Source: Insolitispirillum peregrinum (GTDB lineage: Bacteria > Pseudomonadota > Alphaproteobacteria > Rhodospirillales > Rhodospirillaceae). Taken from it: 64,000 bases of DNA. Positions 18,754-27,678 of this stretch are shown in pieces. Within the stretch, counting starts at the first letter, position 1, and every line of letters starts with the position of its first letter. The notes beneath the pieces are model-generated. The model worked only from the letters and a program-made list of their open reading frames with translations. It was not told the DNA's origin and searched no databases. The position numbers were made by a program, and so were the translations under genes. The stretch is from the NCBI RefSeq assembly GCF_900156605.1, contig NZ_FTOA01000001.1:744001-808000 (forward strand). Direction: 5' to 3'.

Positions 18754-19254
18754 TTATTCGGCGCCAAGAATTTCCAGCACCAACCGCATGGCCATCTCGG
18801 CAGTTTGCAGGCGGATGCTATCGCGATCACCATCAAACAGGCAGATCCGGTGCAGTGTGTTGCCACCTTCTGTCACCACTGCAATATGGACCGTTCCAAC
18901 CGGCTTGCTCTCGCTGCCGCCTCCGGGCCCCGCGACGCCGGTAACGGCAACAGCCACACCCGCCGGGCTTTCTTCCAGCGCGCCACGGGCCATCGCAAAG
19001 GCAACGGCTTCGCTGACCGCCCCGTCCCGGCGGATCAAGGACGGAGGGATTTCCAGCATGGTTTCTTTGGCGCTGTTGCCATAGGTCACATAGCCCGCAT
19101 GAAAAACGTCCGAGCTGCCCGGAATGGCGGTGATAATCGCTCCGATCAGGCCGCCAGTGCAGGATTCAGCCGTGACCAGCAGAATACCTCGCTCCCGGCA
19201 GGCTTTGAGAACGTTTTCAGCCAGATCCAGCACCGAGGAGGGAAAAAATGCCAT
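18754..19254 (-). CDS. CinA C-terminal domain protein (nicotinamide-nucleotide amidohydrolase type)
   Basis: The 166-residue protein corresponds to the stand-alone CinA C-terminal domain (PncC-like). TAESCTGGLIGAIITAIPGS at about residues 29-48 carries the conserved Ser/Cys/Thr cluster, and GVAGPGGGSESKPVGTVHIA lies at about 108-127. The family deamidates nicotinamide mononucleotide, recycling pyridine nucleotides. The N-terminal MoCF-like half of full CinA is absent, which is the usual single-domain form. The gene follows pgpA on the same strand with a 29-base gap, probably one transcript. Confidence 0.92.
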   Translation of the reverse strand: MAFFPSSVLDLAENVLKACRERGILLVTAESCTGGLIGAIITAIPGSSDVFHAGYVTYGNSAKETMLEIPPSLIRRDGAVSEAVAFAMARGALEESPAGVAVAVTGVAGPGGGSESKPVGTVHIAVVTEGGNTLHRICLFDGDRDSIRLQTAEMAMRLVLEILGAE

Positions 19255-19283
19255 GATGGGCCTCTTGTTATCGCCTTGGATAA

Positions 19284-19829
19284 TCAGGGAAGGGGGAGAG
19301 TTGTCAGAGACAGTATAATAATAATGGGTATAGCGGCAAGTGCACCAGCCAGCAGATCATCGAGCATGATCCCCAGGCCGCCATGAATGGAGCGGTCAAA
19401 CCAGCAAATGGGCCAGGGCTTCAGGATGTCAAAAATGCGAAAGGCAACGAAGGAAAGGATATACGCTGGCTGGCCGACACTCAGCAGGCACAGGGCAATG
19501 GTCATCCAGACCCCGGCAACCTCATCAATCACAATAAGTCCAGGGTCTTGGGTATTGGTTTTCCTGACATAGAGAGCGCTGCCCCACCACCCGATGACAA
19601 AAACGGTGAGGGCGGCAGAAAGCAGCACATATCCAGCATGAGCATCACCGGAAAGTGTTATGATTCCCCACGCAAATGGTAAAGCTGCAAGCGTTCCGAA
19701 CGTTCCCGGTGCCTTGGGCGACAGGCCCGAACCAAGCCAGGTCACCAACATGAGTAATGCGAATGAAACGGTCTTCCGGCCTCTTTCAACTACAGGGGGA
19801 GCCGGTGGCGCGGGCGGGTGGGTGTGCAT
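19284..19829 (-). CDS. pgpA: Phosphatidylglycerophosphatase A
   Basis: The 181-residue membrane protein dephosphorylates phosphatidylglycerophosphate to phosphatidylglycerol in the inner membrane. It has hydrophobic stretches at about residues 24-60, 66-85, 105-130 and 155-175. The family motifs are GLSPKAPGTFGTLAALP (about 36-52) and the acidic VIDEVAGVW (about 97-105), plus the F-R-IFDILKPWPI segment that carries the family's Lys/Pro motif. The N terminus is unusually Pro-rich (HPPAPPAPP). It shares a strand with cinA. Upstream, the divergent M23 gene begins 139 bases away. Confidence 0.93.
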   Translation of the reverse strand: MHTHPPAPPAPPVVERGRKTVSFALLMLVTWLGSGLSPKAPGTFGTLAALPFAWGIITLSGDAHAGYVLLSAALTVFVIGWWGSALYVRKTNTQDPGLIVIDEVAGVWMTIALCLLSVGQPAYILSFVAFRIFDILKPWPICWFDRSIHGGLGIMLDDLLAGALAAIPIIIILSLTTLPLP

Positions 19830-19968
19830 GGGAATGCTCTTGAATTTTGAGACTGTATGACGCTTTTACTTGATATACCGTGCGAGGGAAAGGTACCTTG
19901 GCTGATAATATGCTCATGAAAACCGCCCGCCTTTCAGACGGGGTGCGCCCCTGTGACAAAGGATAAGC

Positions 19969-21357
19969 ATGTCAGACTTCGATCCGCGCAAATACCACCT
20001 GTCACCCAGCCAAAAGGCCCTTGAACGCCTTTTTCCTGAGCGTCAGGTCATGGTGCGGAGCGACGAGCGGACTCGCAGCCTGCGTTTTTCAACTGCAGCG
20101 CAGGTTTCTGCTACAGCAATTCTAGCCTTGGTTGCGGGTTGGGTTGGTTTCAGCACCTATATGTATCTGAATAACGAAGCCATCATTGCGACAAAGCAGG
20201 AAGAGGTGGCCCGGGCGCAGACCGCGTATAAGGGGTTGCTGGCTCAGGTCACGGTTTACCGTGACAAGATTTCAGAAGTTACTGAAAATCTTGAAGAAAA
20301 CCATGCCAGATCCCTTTCTCTGGCCGATCAGGCTACGGTGCCGTCTGTTGCCTTGAATGATGATGTCGGGAAGGATCGACCGGGGCAGCACATGCGGAAT
20401 GTCCGGGAGGGCCTTGCCGAGCCTGCCCGGCAGGGAGCGCAGGATATCGCTTCGGCGGCGACCGATCTTGACCGGGAACGGGCCACGCAGGAGCGAGCCG
20501 GGTTGCGCCAGCAGCTTCGGCGGCTTGAGCAGGAAATGACCACGCTGGCAACGGCGGCGGAAACCTTCGATCCGAACCAGAGCGGCGTTGATGATCTGGA
20601 AGTCCGCCGTGTCGTATTACAGCGGGATCTGGCAACCAGCGAGAGCCAATCGCTGAAGGAGCAGATCAAGACGCTGGAAAACCGAATTGCTGAGTTGCAA
20701 AACACTCAATTGCAATTGGTCAAGAATTTCTCGACTGTCGCCCGCAACCGGTCGCAGGATCTGGAAGAGGCTTTGAAGGGCACGGGTCTGAGCATTGATG
20801 CTCTGGTGAAAGACCGCTCTTCATCCCTTAACCAGGGCGGGCCGTTCATCCCGGTGGCTGCCGTTGATCCAGCGGACCCGTCGGCAAAAACCCTGGTCAG
20901 TCTGAACGAGCAGTATTCCCGCTGGAACAGCATGCAAGGGCTGGCGGAAATTCTGCCAATCGGGCAACCTTTAAGGGATTATCGAGTTACCAGTACGTTT
21001 GGGGTGCGGGTTGACCCGGTGAATGGTGATCGCGCCATTCACGAAGGGCTTGATCTATCCGCACCGTATCAAACCCCGGTGGCGGCGACAGGGGAAGGAC
21101 GTGTCTCTTTTGCCGGGTGGCGTGGCCGGTATGGCAGGGTCGTTGAAATTGACCACGGAAACGGGTTGAAGACCCGCTATGGTCATCTTTACAAAACTTT
21201 GGTGCGCAAGGGAGATCTGGTGGACCGGAACACCAGGATCGGCTTGTTGGGAAATTCTGGACGGAGCACGGGGCCGCACGTCCACTACGAAGTCATCGTG
21301 AATGGTCAGCCGTGTGACCCTTCCATTTTTATCAAGGCGGGCATTAATGTTCTCTAA
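19969..21357 (+). CDS. M23 family metallopeptidase with N-terminal coiled coil
   Basis: The 462-residue protein has a short cytoplasmic tail, one membrane helix (about residues 43-65), a long coiled coil (about 75-260, rich in Glu/Gln/Leu heptads) and a C-terminal M23 LytM-type domain (about 345-445). The zinc ligands are visible as H..D in HEGLDLSAP and HVH in TGPHVHYEV, so the enzyme should be an active peptidoglycan endopeptidase facing the periplasm. Its stop overlaps the ATG of the bactofilin gene. That is a classic alphaproteobacterial pairing in which the bactofilin polymer positions the peptidase (as for BacA/LmdC). A cell-shape role is therefore likely. Confidence 0.93.
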   Translation: MSDFDPRKYHLSPSQKALERLFPERQVMVRSDERTRSLRFSTAAQVSATAILALVAGWVGFSTYMYLNNEAIIATKQEEVARAQTAYKGLLAQVTVYRDKISEVTENLEENHARSLSLADQATVPSVALNDDVGKDRPGQHMRNVREGLAEPARQGAQDIASAATDLDRERATQERAGLRQQLRRLEQEMTTLATAAETFDPNQSGVDDLEVRRVVLQRDLATSESQSLKEQIKTLENRIAELQNTQLQLVKNFSTVARNRSQDLEEALKGTGLSIDALVKDRSSSLNQGGPFIPVAAVDPADPSAKTLVSLNEQYSRWNSMQGLAEILPIGQPLRDYRVTSTFGVRVDPVNGDRAIHEGLDLSAPYQTPVAATGEGRVSFAGWRGRYGRVVEIDHGNGLKTRYGHLYKTLVRKGDLVDRNTRIGLLGNSGRSTGPHVHYEVIVNGQPCDPSIFIKAGINVL

Positions 21358-21838
21358 GGCTAGCAAGTCATCCAGCCGCGATACGCGTTCCGAAAATTCA
21401 GGGCGCTCTGTTCCGTCCATCATTAGTGCAGACCTGACCATCACTGGCGACCTTTCCAGCACCGGCGAGATTCAAATCGACGGTACAGTGCGCGGCGATA
21501 TTCGTTGCAGCGCACTGATTATTGGCTCGAACGGGTCCGTTTCCGGTGAAGTCGATGCCGAGAGCGTCCGCCTGCACGGCAAACTGGAAGGTCAGGTGCG
21601 GGCCAAGACAGTCTTTCTTGCGTCGACGGCTCATATGGTCGGTGACATCACCCATGAAAGTCTGGCCATCGAGCCCGGTGCCTTCATGGAAGGCCACTGC
21701 CGCCGCATGACCGACAACGCCAAAAAGGCTTCGGCCATTGAGAGCGGAAAGAGTCCGGCTCTGGGGTTCGAAGCTGCCCGGTCGGTGATCACCGCGATTG
21801 ATGCCAAGGACAAAAAAGCCGAAGCCGCTGCGGGTTAA
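21347..21838 (+). CDS. Bactofilin family polymer-forming cytoskeletal protein
   Basis: The 163-residue protein has a disordered Ser/Lys-rich N terminus, a central bactofilin beta-helix (about residues 28-120) with short repeating Gly-containing turns (GDLSSTGEIQIDGTVRGDI and following), and a charged, Ala-rich C terminus. Bactofilins form nucleotide-free filaments at the membrane. The ATG at 21347 overlaps the last 11 bases of the M23 gene; an earlier in-frame start at 21302 would put 15 out-of-family residues before MFSKASK and is rejected. Translational coupling with the peptidase is expected. Confidence 0.94.
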   Translation: MFSKASKSSSRDTRSENSGRSVPSIISADLTITGDLSSTGEIQIDGTVRGDIRCSALIIGSNGSVSGEVDAESVRLHGKLEGQVRAKTVFLASTAHMVGDITHESLAIEPGAFMEGHCRRMTDNAKKASAIESGKSPALGFEAARSVITAIDAKDKKAEAAAG

Positions 21839-21910
21839 GTTTATTTAGAGCAGTGTGCAGTGTTCTGGATGCGCCTGACGGACAGGTTCCGTCAGGCGCA
21901 TTTGTGTGCC

Positions 21911-23977
21911 TTATCCGCCCCGCTTAAGGTCTTGTTCAAGCGTGTAGCGGATTTCGCTTTTGCTCAGTCGGGCGCGATAAACGGCAACGGATTCCAGCAC
22001 GCGCTGGACATAGTTCCGCGTCTCGGTAAAGGGGATCATTTCAACCCAGTCGATGGGATCGATTTCACCCTGCCGGGGATCGCCAAATTCCTGCACCCAG
22101 TTTTTAGGCCGACCGGGGCCGGCATTATACCCGGCAACGGCCATGATGTATGACCCCTGAAACCCGTTGATCAGGCCTTCCAGATAACTGCTGCCCAGTT
22201 GCACATTGTGACTGGGGTCGCTGGTCAACTGATAGGTCGCATGCGGGATACCCTGCTTTTTGGCCACATGCTGGGCGGTGGCTGGCAGCAACTGCATCAA
22301 CCCCTGAGCCCCTGCACCCGAGATGGCACGGCTGTTGAAATTGCTTTCCTGCCGGATGACCGACAGAACCAGAGCTTTTTCCGGGGTGTTGTCGGTAATC
22401 TGCAACGATGCCGGCAGCGGGTATGCCACATCCAGAACATGCGTTCCCTTTTGTGCCGCCCGGCGGGACATGGCGACGGCCAGATCAGGGCGCAACTCGG
22501 TGCCGAGCATGACGGCAAGGGCACGTTGTCCCTCGGTCGGGGCGTCTTCGGTCAGGCGGAACAGGAAGGAACGGGCCTGATCCTCCTGACTGATCTGCCC
22601 TAGAGCGCGGACGACCGCGGTCAGGTCGCTGTTGTTAAAGGCGCGTCGGTCTTCGTCGGTGATCTGCGGGGCACGGGGCAATCCCGGACGCTGGCTTGGG
22701 TCGAGGCGGGCGGCAGCCAGCTGACCATAATAGCTGGTGGCCTGTTCTGCTGCCTTGGTATACCACCGCTGGGCTTCGGCCTTTTGTCCCCCGGCTTCGG
22801 CGGCGCGACCGGTCCAGTAGGCGGCACGGCCAACGCTGATTGGCGAGGTGACAACGGCATCCGCGCGTTTAAAGTGCTTGAGGGCGGTGTCCGTATCTTT
22901 CAGGAACCGCAGGGCAATCCAGCCCGCCAGCCATTCAGCTTCGGCATAACTGGTCCCCGAGGTCATTTTGTGACCAGCGGCCAGCCGATATGCCTGAGAG
23001 ACAAAGCCCCGCCGGAGGTAGCTGCGGGCCAGCAGGGATCGTTCCTGCCACCAGTGTTGAGGATGTACACTATCGGCTTCACGGGCCTTGAAAAGCTCGA
23101 TGGCCTCGTCTTCCTGCCCCTGCTTGCGGCGGAAGGTGATCCGGTCGAGCAGCAGGCCGGGGTCATTGCGCAGGGCAGCCGGCACCTTGTTGAGCAGCGC
23201 ATTGGCCGTCTTGTCGCGGCGCTGCAAGGCCATCCGGGCCTGGATCAGGGCGCGGTGGTCGGGGTCAAGCAGCTTGAGCATCCGCTCGGCTGAAACGTCA
23301 TGGTCGTTCCACAGCAGGGCACTGGCGCGCCGTTGATGATGGGCAAGAGTGAGGTAGGACGAGAAGCGGGCCAGAAATTCTTGTTCATCCCTGGCGGAAA
23401 ATGCCTCGTTAACCCATGCATCCCGCACAACTTCGATCGCCTGTTCGGTTTTGCCGGTGGCCATCAGCGTTGTGGCGAGAATCATTTTCCCTTTGGCGCT
23501 GAACGGCGGGTTGCTGGCAAACCAGCGCAACAGCGTTTGCGGAGACTCATCGCCACTCATGGCGTCTTCGGCGCGGCGGAGCAGGGCCGTCTGTGCTGGC
23601 CAGCCGGGGTGAGTGGTCACAAAGGCTGAAATGGTCTCGAAGCTATAGCCGCTATCAGGTTGTTGCATGTACCGCCACAGCAGGACGTCACGCAAAACAG
23701 GATTGCGGGCCTGATCCGCCAGTGAAATGGCGCTCGGCCATTGCCCGCGGGTGGCAAGGTCAAAGGCCTGCTGATAAAGGCTTTGATCGCCGTCGCTCAG
23801 GGGGGCCGCCTGCGCCGCCGCAATGGCCGGACTGTCGCCAACAGGCAGCAGGAAGGGGGAGGAAAATCCCAGCAGAGCGGCAACCAGCAACGCCGGGGAG
23901 GCAATCTTGAGGGAATGATGCCGGAACCGGCGGGCGGGTGAATGCTGGGTCTGCAGGACAGCGGATAACTTGAGCAC
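21911..23977 (-). CDS. Soluble lytic murein transglycosylase
   Basis: The 688-residue protein has an N-terminal hydrophobic export segment (ALLVAALLGFSSPFLLPVG), a long helical superhelix built of TPR-like repeats (about residues 50-510), and a C-terminal SLT lysozyme-like domain. The catalytic Glu is in SVIRQESNFNSRAISGAGAQ, with QGLMQLLPATA and YNAGPGRPKNW downstream. It cleaves glycan strands to 1,6-anhydromuropeptides in the periplasm, feeding NagZ-type recycling. I propose GTG at 23977 as start because AGAGGGGAA lies just upstream and the export segment then sits near the N terminus. An in-frame ATG at 24094 would add 39 residues and intrude on the dapA promoter. Confidence 0.93.
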   Translation of the reverse strand: MLKLSAVLQTQHSPARRFRHHSLKIASPALLVAALLGFSSPFLLPVGDSPAIAAAQAAPLSDGDQSLYQQAFDLATRGQWPSAISLADQARNPVLRDVLLWRYMQQPDSGYSFETISAFVTTHPGWPAQTALLRRAEDAMSGDESPQTLLRWFASNPPFSAKGKMILATTLMATGKTEQAIEVVRDAWVNEAFSARDEQEFLARFSSYLTLAHHQRRASALLWNDHDVSAERMLKLLDPDHRALIQARMALQRRDKTANALLNKVPAALRNDPGLLLDRITFRRKQGQEDEAIELFKAREADSVHPQHWWQERSLLARSYLRRGFVSQAYRLAAGHKMTSGTSYAEAEWLAGWIALRFLKDTDTALKHFKRADAVVTSPISVGRAAYWTGRAAEAGGQKAEAQRWYTKAAEQATSYYGQLAAARLDPSQRPGLPRAPQITDEDRRAFNNSDLTAVVRALGQISQEDQARSFLFRLTEDAPTEGQRALAVMLGTELRPDLAVAMSRRAAQKGTHVLDVAYPLPASLQITDNTPEKALVLSVIRQESNFNSRAISGAGAQGLMQLLPATAQHVAKKQGIPHATYQLTSDPSHNVQLGSSYLEGLINGFQGSYIMAVAGYNAGPGRPKNWVQEFGDPRQGEIDPIDWVEMIPFTETRNYVQRVLESVAVYRARLSKSEIRYTLEQDLKRGG

Positions 23978-24151
23978 GGCACTTCCCCTCTGGTGCGCCA
24001 CCTGAAAGCGATGACTGCTCAATTTAGGGGTTAGCGCGTTCTTCAACAACCCTTCCTTCACAAAAGCTGATGTGACATCTTGCCGAACGGGCAAGAGATC
24101 GCTATGGTCGTCGCCTTATTTCTGCACACTTTAGGCTCAACGGAGCACAGC

Positions 24152-25033
24152 ATGTTCAAGGGGTCCATCACCGCCCTCATTACGCCTTTCACTGCCGATG
24201 GCGCCGTGGATGAAAAGGCGTTCCAGGACTTCGTCCAGTGGCAGATCGACCAGGGCACCGACGGCCTGGTTCCGGTCGGCACCACCGGCGAATCTCCCAC
24301 CCTGACCCACGACGAGCACAAACGTGTCGTCGAGCTGTGCATCGAAGTGGCTAAAGGTAAAGTGCCGGTGATCGCGGGCTCTGGCTCGAATTCGACGCAT
24401 GAAACCATCGATCTGACCCGTTCGGCGGAAAAGGCCGGTGCCGATGCGGCGTTGCTGGTCATGCCGTACTACAACAAGCCGTCGCAGGAAGGCATGTACC
24501 AGCATTTCAAGGCTGTGCATGACGCCACCGACATCCCGCTGGTGATCTACAACATCCCCGGCCGCAGCGTTGTCGATATGTCGGTCGAGACCATGGCCCG
24601 TCTGGCCGAGCTGCCGCGCATCGTTGGTGTGAAGGATGCCACCGCTGATCTTGCCCGTCCGCTGAAGACCCGTCTGGCAATCAAGTCTGATTTCTGCCAG
24701 CTGTCGGGTGAAGATGCCACCATCACCGCCTTCCTGGCTCAGGGTGGCGTGGGGTGCATTTCGGTGACCTCGAACGTGGCTCCGGCCCTGTGCGCCCAGC
24801 TGCATGATGCCTGGCAGGCTGGCGACTATGCCACCGTCTGGGAACTGCGTGATCGCCTGATGCCGCTGCATGATGCGATGTTCTGCGAAACCAGCCCGGC
24901 TCCGGTCAAGTATGCCGCGTCGCTGCTGGGCAAGTGCCAGAATGTCCTGCGCCTGCCGATGATTCCGGTCAGCCCGGCCGCACAGGAAAAAGTCAAGGCC
25001 GCAATGGTCTCTGCCGGTGTGCTGGACGCCTGA
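24152..25033 (+). CDS. dapA: 4-hydroxy-tetrahydrodipicolinate synthase
   Basis: The 293-residue TIM-barrel enzyme condenses pyruvate with aspartate semialdehyde, the first committed step to diaminopimelate and lysine. Visible motifs are [14 protein letters not shown] (about residues 43-56), the tyrosine of [10 protein letters not shown], and the Schiff-base Lys in VGVKDAT (about 162). The ATG at 24152 starts the family-typical [13 protein letters not shown]; an upstream in-frame ATG at 24080 is rejected. smpB follows after 6 bases, so the two are probably cotranscribed. The gene is divergent from the lytic transglycosylase. Confidence 0.97.
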   Translation: MFKGSITALITPFTADGAVDEKAFQDFVQWQIDQGTDGLVPVGTTGESPTLTHDEHKRVVELCIEVAKGKVPVIAGSGSNSTHETIDLTRSAEKAGADAALLVMPYYNKPSQEGMYQHFKAVHDATDIPLVIYNIPGRSVVDMSVETMARLAELPRIVGVKDATADLARPLKTRLAIKSDFCQLSGEDATITAFLAQGGVGCISVTSNVAPALCAQLHDAWQAGDYATVWELRDRLMPLHDAMFCETSPAPVKYAASLLGKCQNVLRLPMIPVSPAAQEKVKAAMVSAGVLDA

Positions 25034-25039
25034 TCCTTC

Positions 25040-25531
25040 ATGGCGAAAGATAAAGGCGGAAGTGGTCTGATCTCTGTCGGGCGGGTGGCTGAAAACCGCC
25101 GCGCCCGCCATGACTATTTCATTCAGGACACAATAGAAGTTGGTATTGTGCTGTTCGGGACGGAGGTCAAAAGCCTCCGCCTCGGGCGCGCAAACATTCA
25201 GGATGCCTATGCCGGTCGCAAAGGAGACCTGACCGAGCTGTGGCTGTATAACGTCTATATTCCCGAATACAGCCCGGCCAAACACTTCACGCACGAAACC
25301 CGCCGTCCGCGCAAGCTGCTGCTGCACAAGCGCGAGATCGTCCGGTTGCTGAATGCGGTCAACCGTGACGGGATGACCATTGTTCCGCTGTCGATCTATT
25401 TCAATGATCAGGGCCGCGCCAAGCTCAGCCTCGGACTGGCCAAAGGCAAGAACGCGGTCGACAAGCGCGAGACGATCAAGGAACGCGACTGGAACCGGCA
25501 GAAGCAGCGGGTTTTGCGGGATCGCGGTTAA
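25040..25531 (+). CDS. smpB: SsrA-binding protein SmpB
   Basis: The 163-residue protein has the SmpB OB-fold: [19 protein letters not shown] near the start, the [19 protein letters not shown] segment (about residues 44-62), and the basic C-terminal tail ending in [15 protein letters not shown]. The tail normally enters the ribosomal A site during trans-translation. It binds tmRNA to rescue stalled ribosomes. It lies 6 bases behind dapA, and a short hairpin with a T-rich tail follows. No ssrA gene was seen in the window. Confidence 0.97.
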   Translation: MAKDKGGSGLISVGRVAENRRARHDYFIQDTIEVGIVLFGTEVKSLRLGRANIQDAYAGRKGDLTELWLYNVYIPEYSPAKHFTHETRRPRKLLLHKREIVRLLNAVNRDGMTIVPLSIYFNDQGRAKLSLGLAKGKNAVDKRETIKERDWNRQKQRVLRDRG

Positions 25532-25555
25532 GAAGGACAGAATAATTTTGCGATT

Positions 25556-25576
25556 GGGGGGCTTCGGCTCCCCTTT
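25556..25576 (+). terminator. Terminator after smpB
   Basis: GGGGgGC-TTCG-GCtCCCC with a stable TTCG tetraloop is followed by TTT and a T-rich stretch, 25 bases after the smpB stop. Confidence 0.75.
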
Positions 25577-25670
25577 CTGCATTTTAAGACAGCTTTTCGT
25601 TCATTCCTCTGGTTTCCCTGCTCATTCCGCCTTATATCGGAGCAACGTGCTGCGGTAATGGGATGCAAAA

Positions 25671-26324
25671 ATGAGCGACGAGTTTCTGCCTCCGACCAGT
25701 AAGTTAACAGCGACAAAGGAAATTTGGGCTGATCAGCGCCGGGGCGAAAGCGGGGAAAAATCCGAGCGAAAGCGGCGGCTTCCTCCGGGGCAGCACCAGA
25801 CGCAGGGACTGCCGGTACTGGATCTGGGCATGCAGCCGGTTGTATCGCAACAGGACTGGCAGTTTACCGTGGGTGGCCTGATCGGTGCGCCTGTCACCTG
25901 GGACTGGGCGACGTTCATGGCGCAGCCCCAAACAACGGTCACCGTTGATATTCACTGCGTCACCACCTGGAGCAGCTATGACAACGAGTTTTCCGGGGTA
26001 TCCTTCCGCCACTTGCTTGATCTGATTCAGCCTGCTCCGAACGCCCGTTTTGTGATGGCGCGGAGCTTTGACGGCTATTCAACCAATGTACCGCTGGAAT
26101 GGCTGGCCGATCATGATGTACTGCTGTGCCATAGCTGGAACGGCGCACCGTTATCGCGCGAGCATGGCGGGCCGGTACGCTTATTGGTGCCGAAGCTGTA
26201 TTTCTGGAAAAGCGCCAAGTGGTTGCGTCATCTGACCTTCATGGAGAAAGACCAGCCGGGTTTTTGGGAGGCACGTGGATATCACATGCGCGGCGAGCCA
26301 TTTCTGGAGGAACGGTATGGTTAG
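25671..26324 (+). CDS. Sulfite oxidase-like molybdopterin oxidoreductase
   Basis: The 217-residue protein is the short cytoplasmic type of the sulfite oxidase/YedY superfamily (COG2041). It contains only the molybdopterin-binding domain. The likely Mo ligand Cys is in DIHCVTTWS (about residue 102), followed by the conserved EFSGVSFRHLLD, with the HDVLLCHSWNG and GPVRLLVPKLYFWKSAKW segments downstream. There is no signal peptide, heme domain or dimerisation domain, so the electron partner and substrate are unknown. Its stop codon (TAG) lies within the first bases of a CAGATG-hairpin repeat, hinting that insertion of the repeat may have set or moved its 3' end. Confidence 0.88.
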   Translation: MSDEFLPPTSKLTATKEIWADQRRGESGEKSERKRRLPPGQHQTQGLPVLDLGMQPVVSQQDWQFTVGGLIGAPVTWDWATFMAQPQTTVTVDIHCVTTWSSYDNEFSGVSFRHLLDLIQPAPNARFVMARSFDGYSTNVPLEWLADHDVLLCHSWNGAPLSREHGGPVRLLVPKLYFWKSAKWLRHLTFMEKDQPGFWEARGYHMRGEPFLEERYG

Positions 26325-26365
26325 AGCAAATCCCGAGCAGATGGACTCATCTGCGACGACGTATT
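26322..26365 (+). repeat. CAGATG-hairpin repeat, copy 1
   Basis: TAGAGCAAATCCCGAGCAGA and the following TGGACTCATCTGCGACGACG match the copy at 39399-39442 with one difference in the loop (GACT versus GACA). CAGATG and CATCTG form a hairpin. It lies between the sulfite oxidase-like and glutathione peroxidase genes. Confidence 0.85.
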
Positions 26366-26416
26366 TTCTTTCAAGCCGAAGCATTAAAGTAAATGTTGTG
26401 ATCGAAGGAGAGCGAT

Positions 26417-26995
26417 ATGCACTCTAATCGTCGCACTGTCATGTTGGGAGGGGCAGGGGCCATGCTGTTTGGATTGTTCGGGCGGCGCAAGGAGAGCCAG
26501 GCGATGACCGCAGAAAATGCCTACAGCTTTTCGTTTCCGGCCATCGATGGCGGAGATTTGCCCCTGTCATCGTTCCGGGGGAAAGCGGTTCTGGTGGTGA
26601 ACACCGCCAGTCAGTGCGGCTTCACCAAGCAATATGAAGGCTTGCAGGCCCTGTGGGATGCCTATCGTGAGCGCGGGCTGGTCGTTCTGGGTATTCCCTC
26701 CAACGACTTCGGCGGACAGGAGCCGGGGACAGAGCAGCAAATTCAGGATTTTTGCACCACGACCTTTCGGGTCAACTTTCCGATGACCGCCAAGCAGGTT
26801 GTCTCTGGTGAGGCGGCCCACCCATTCTATCGCTGGGCGCGGGAGACACTGGGAGTCATTGCCGCCCCGAAATGGAATTTCCACAAGTACCTGATTGCCC
26901 CGGATGGCTCGTTGGTCGACTGGTTTTCGTCCGTCACCGATCCGATGAGCGACAAGGTGCGCGCTGCTGTTGATGCGGCCTTGAAAAAAAGCTGA
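26417..26995 (+). CDS. Glutathione peroxidase family protein with a possible Tat signal
   Basis: The 192-residue protein is a thioredoxin-fold peroxidase with Cys, not selenocysteine, at the active site: NTASQCGFT (Cys about residue 59). The Gln/Trp partners fit in the PSNDFGGQEPG and WNFHKYLI segments. The core should reduce hydroperoxides, probably with thioredoxin. The N terminus is unusual: SNRRTVMLGGAGAMLFGLFG resembles a twin-arginine leader (RR followed by a hydrophobic stretch), which would place the enzyme in the periplasm. An alternative start at M31 (MTAENAYSF) would give a plain cytosolic enzyme. GAAGGAG upstream of 26417 supports the longer form. Confidence 0.9.
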   Translation: MHSNRRTVMLGGAGAMLFGLFGRRKESQAMTAENAYSFSFPAIDGGDLPLSSFRGKAVLVVNTASQCGFTKQYEGLQALWDAYRERGLVVLGIPSNDFGGQEPGTEQQIQDFCTTTFRVNFPMTAKQVVSGEAAHPFYRWARETLGVIAAPKWNFHKYLIAPDGSLVDWFSSVTDPMSDKVRAAVDAALKKS

Positions 26996-27631
26996 TCACA
27001 GCAGCAAGGGGGAGATGTTTCTCAGCACCTGATGGAACATCTCTTCGGTCAGCCGACCGGTGTTCACATTGTAGCGCGAGCAGTGATAGCTGTCGGCCAG
27101 AACAATGCCACAGCCCAGGTGATGCTGGGCACCGTGAGAAAAGGGGAAGCTGACTTTCCGTTCTTTCATGGTCGAAAGAACAGCGTTATGCGCAATCAAC
27201 CCCAAAGCCAGAATGACCCGCAGGTTGGGCATGGCCTGCAGCTCGTCGATCAGGAACGGGCGGCAGGTGTTCTGCTCGGCAGGGGTTGGTTTGTTTTCCG
27301 GCGGAACGCAGCGTACCGCATTGGTGATGCGGGTGTTTTTCAGCATAAAGCCATCGTCGGGGCGACGCTGGTAATCGCCACCCGCCAAGCCAAAGACCTT
27401 CAGCGACGGATACAGCAGGTCGCCGGCATAGTCGCCAGTAAACGGACGTCCGGTGCAATTGGCTCCGCGCAGACCGGGGGCCAGGCCAACCACCAGCAGA
27501 CTGGCATCCAGCGATCCAAACGACGGGACGGGGGCATTATGCCAGTCCGGCCATTGGCGCTGGTTGTCATTACGGAATTCGACCAGACGTGAACAGAGCT
27601 GGCAGGTGGCTTCAGGAGGGGTAAAGGTCAT
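26996..27631 (-). CDS. Uracil-DNA glycosylase, family 5 (UdgB type)
   Basis: The 211-residue enzyme belongs to the iron-sulfur uracil-DNA glycosylases. Family-5 motifs are GLAPGLRGANCTGRPFTGD (about residues 49-67) and the DNA-binding HCSRYNVNTGRLT near the C terminus (about 183-195). The absence of the usual Asp/Asn catalytic residue in the first motif is typical of family 5. CQLC at the N terminus and the Cys in AVRCVPPENKPTPAE and NTCRPFL can ligate a 4Fe-4S cluster. It excises uracil and related lesions from DNA. Its stop directly abuts that of the convergent glutathione peroxidase gene, leaving no room for a terminator. Confidence 0.9.
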   Translation of the reverse strand: MTFTPPEATCQLCSRLVEFRNDNQRQWPDWHNAPVPSFGSLDASLLVVGLAPGLRGANCTGRPFTGDYAGDLLYPSLKVFGLAGGDYQRRPDDGFMLKNTRITNAVRCVPPENKPTPAEQNTCRPFLIDELQAMPNLRVILALGLIAHNAVLSTMKERKVSFPFSHGAQHHLGCGIVLADSYHCSRYNVNTGRLTEEMFHQVLRNISPLLL

Positions 27632-27678
27632 GGCAGGATGGCTCTGCTGAAAGGGCTATCGTCCCGGGGGGTATCAAG

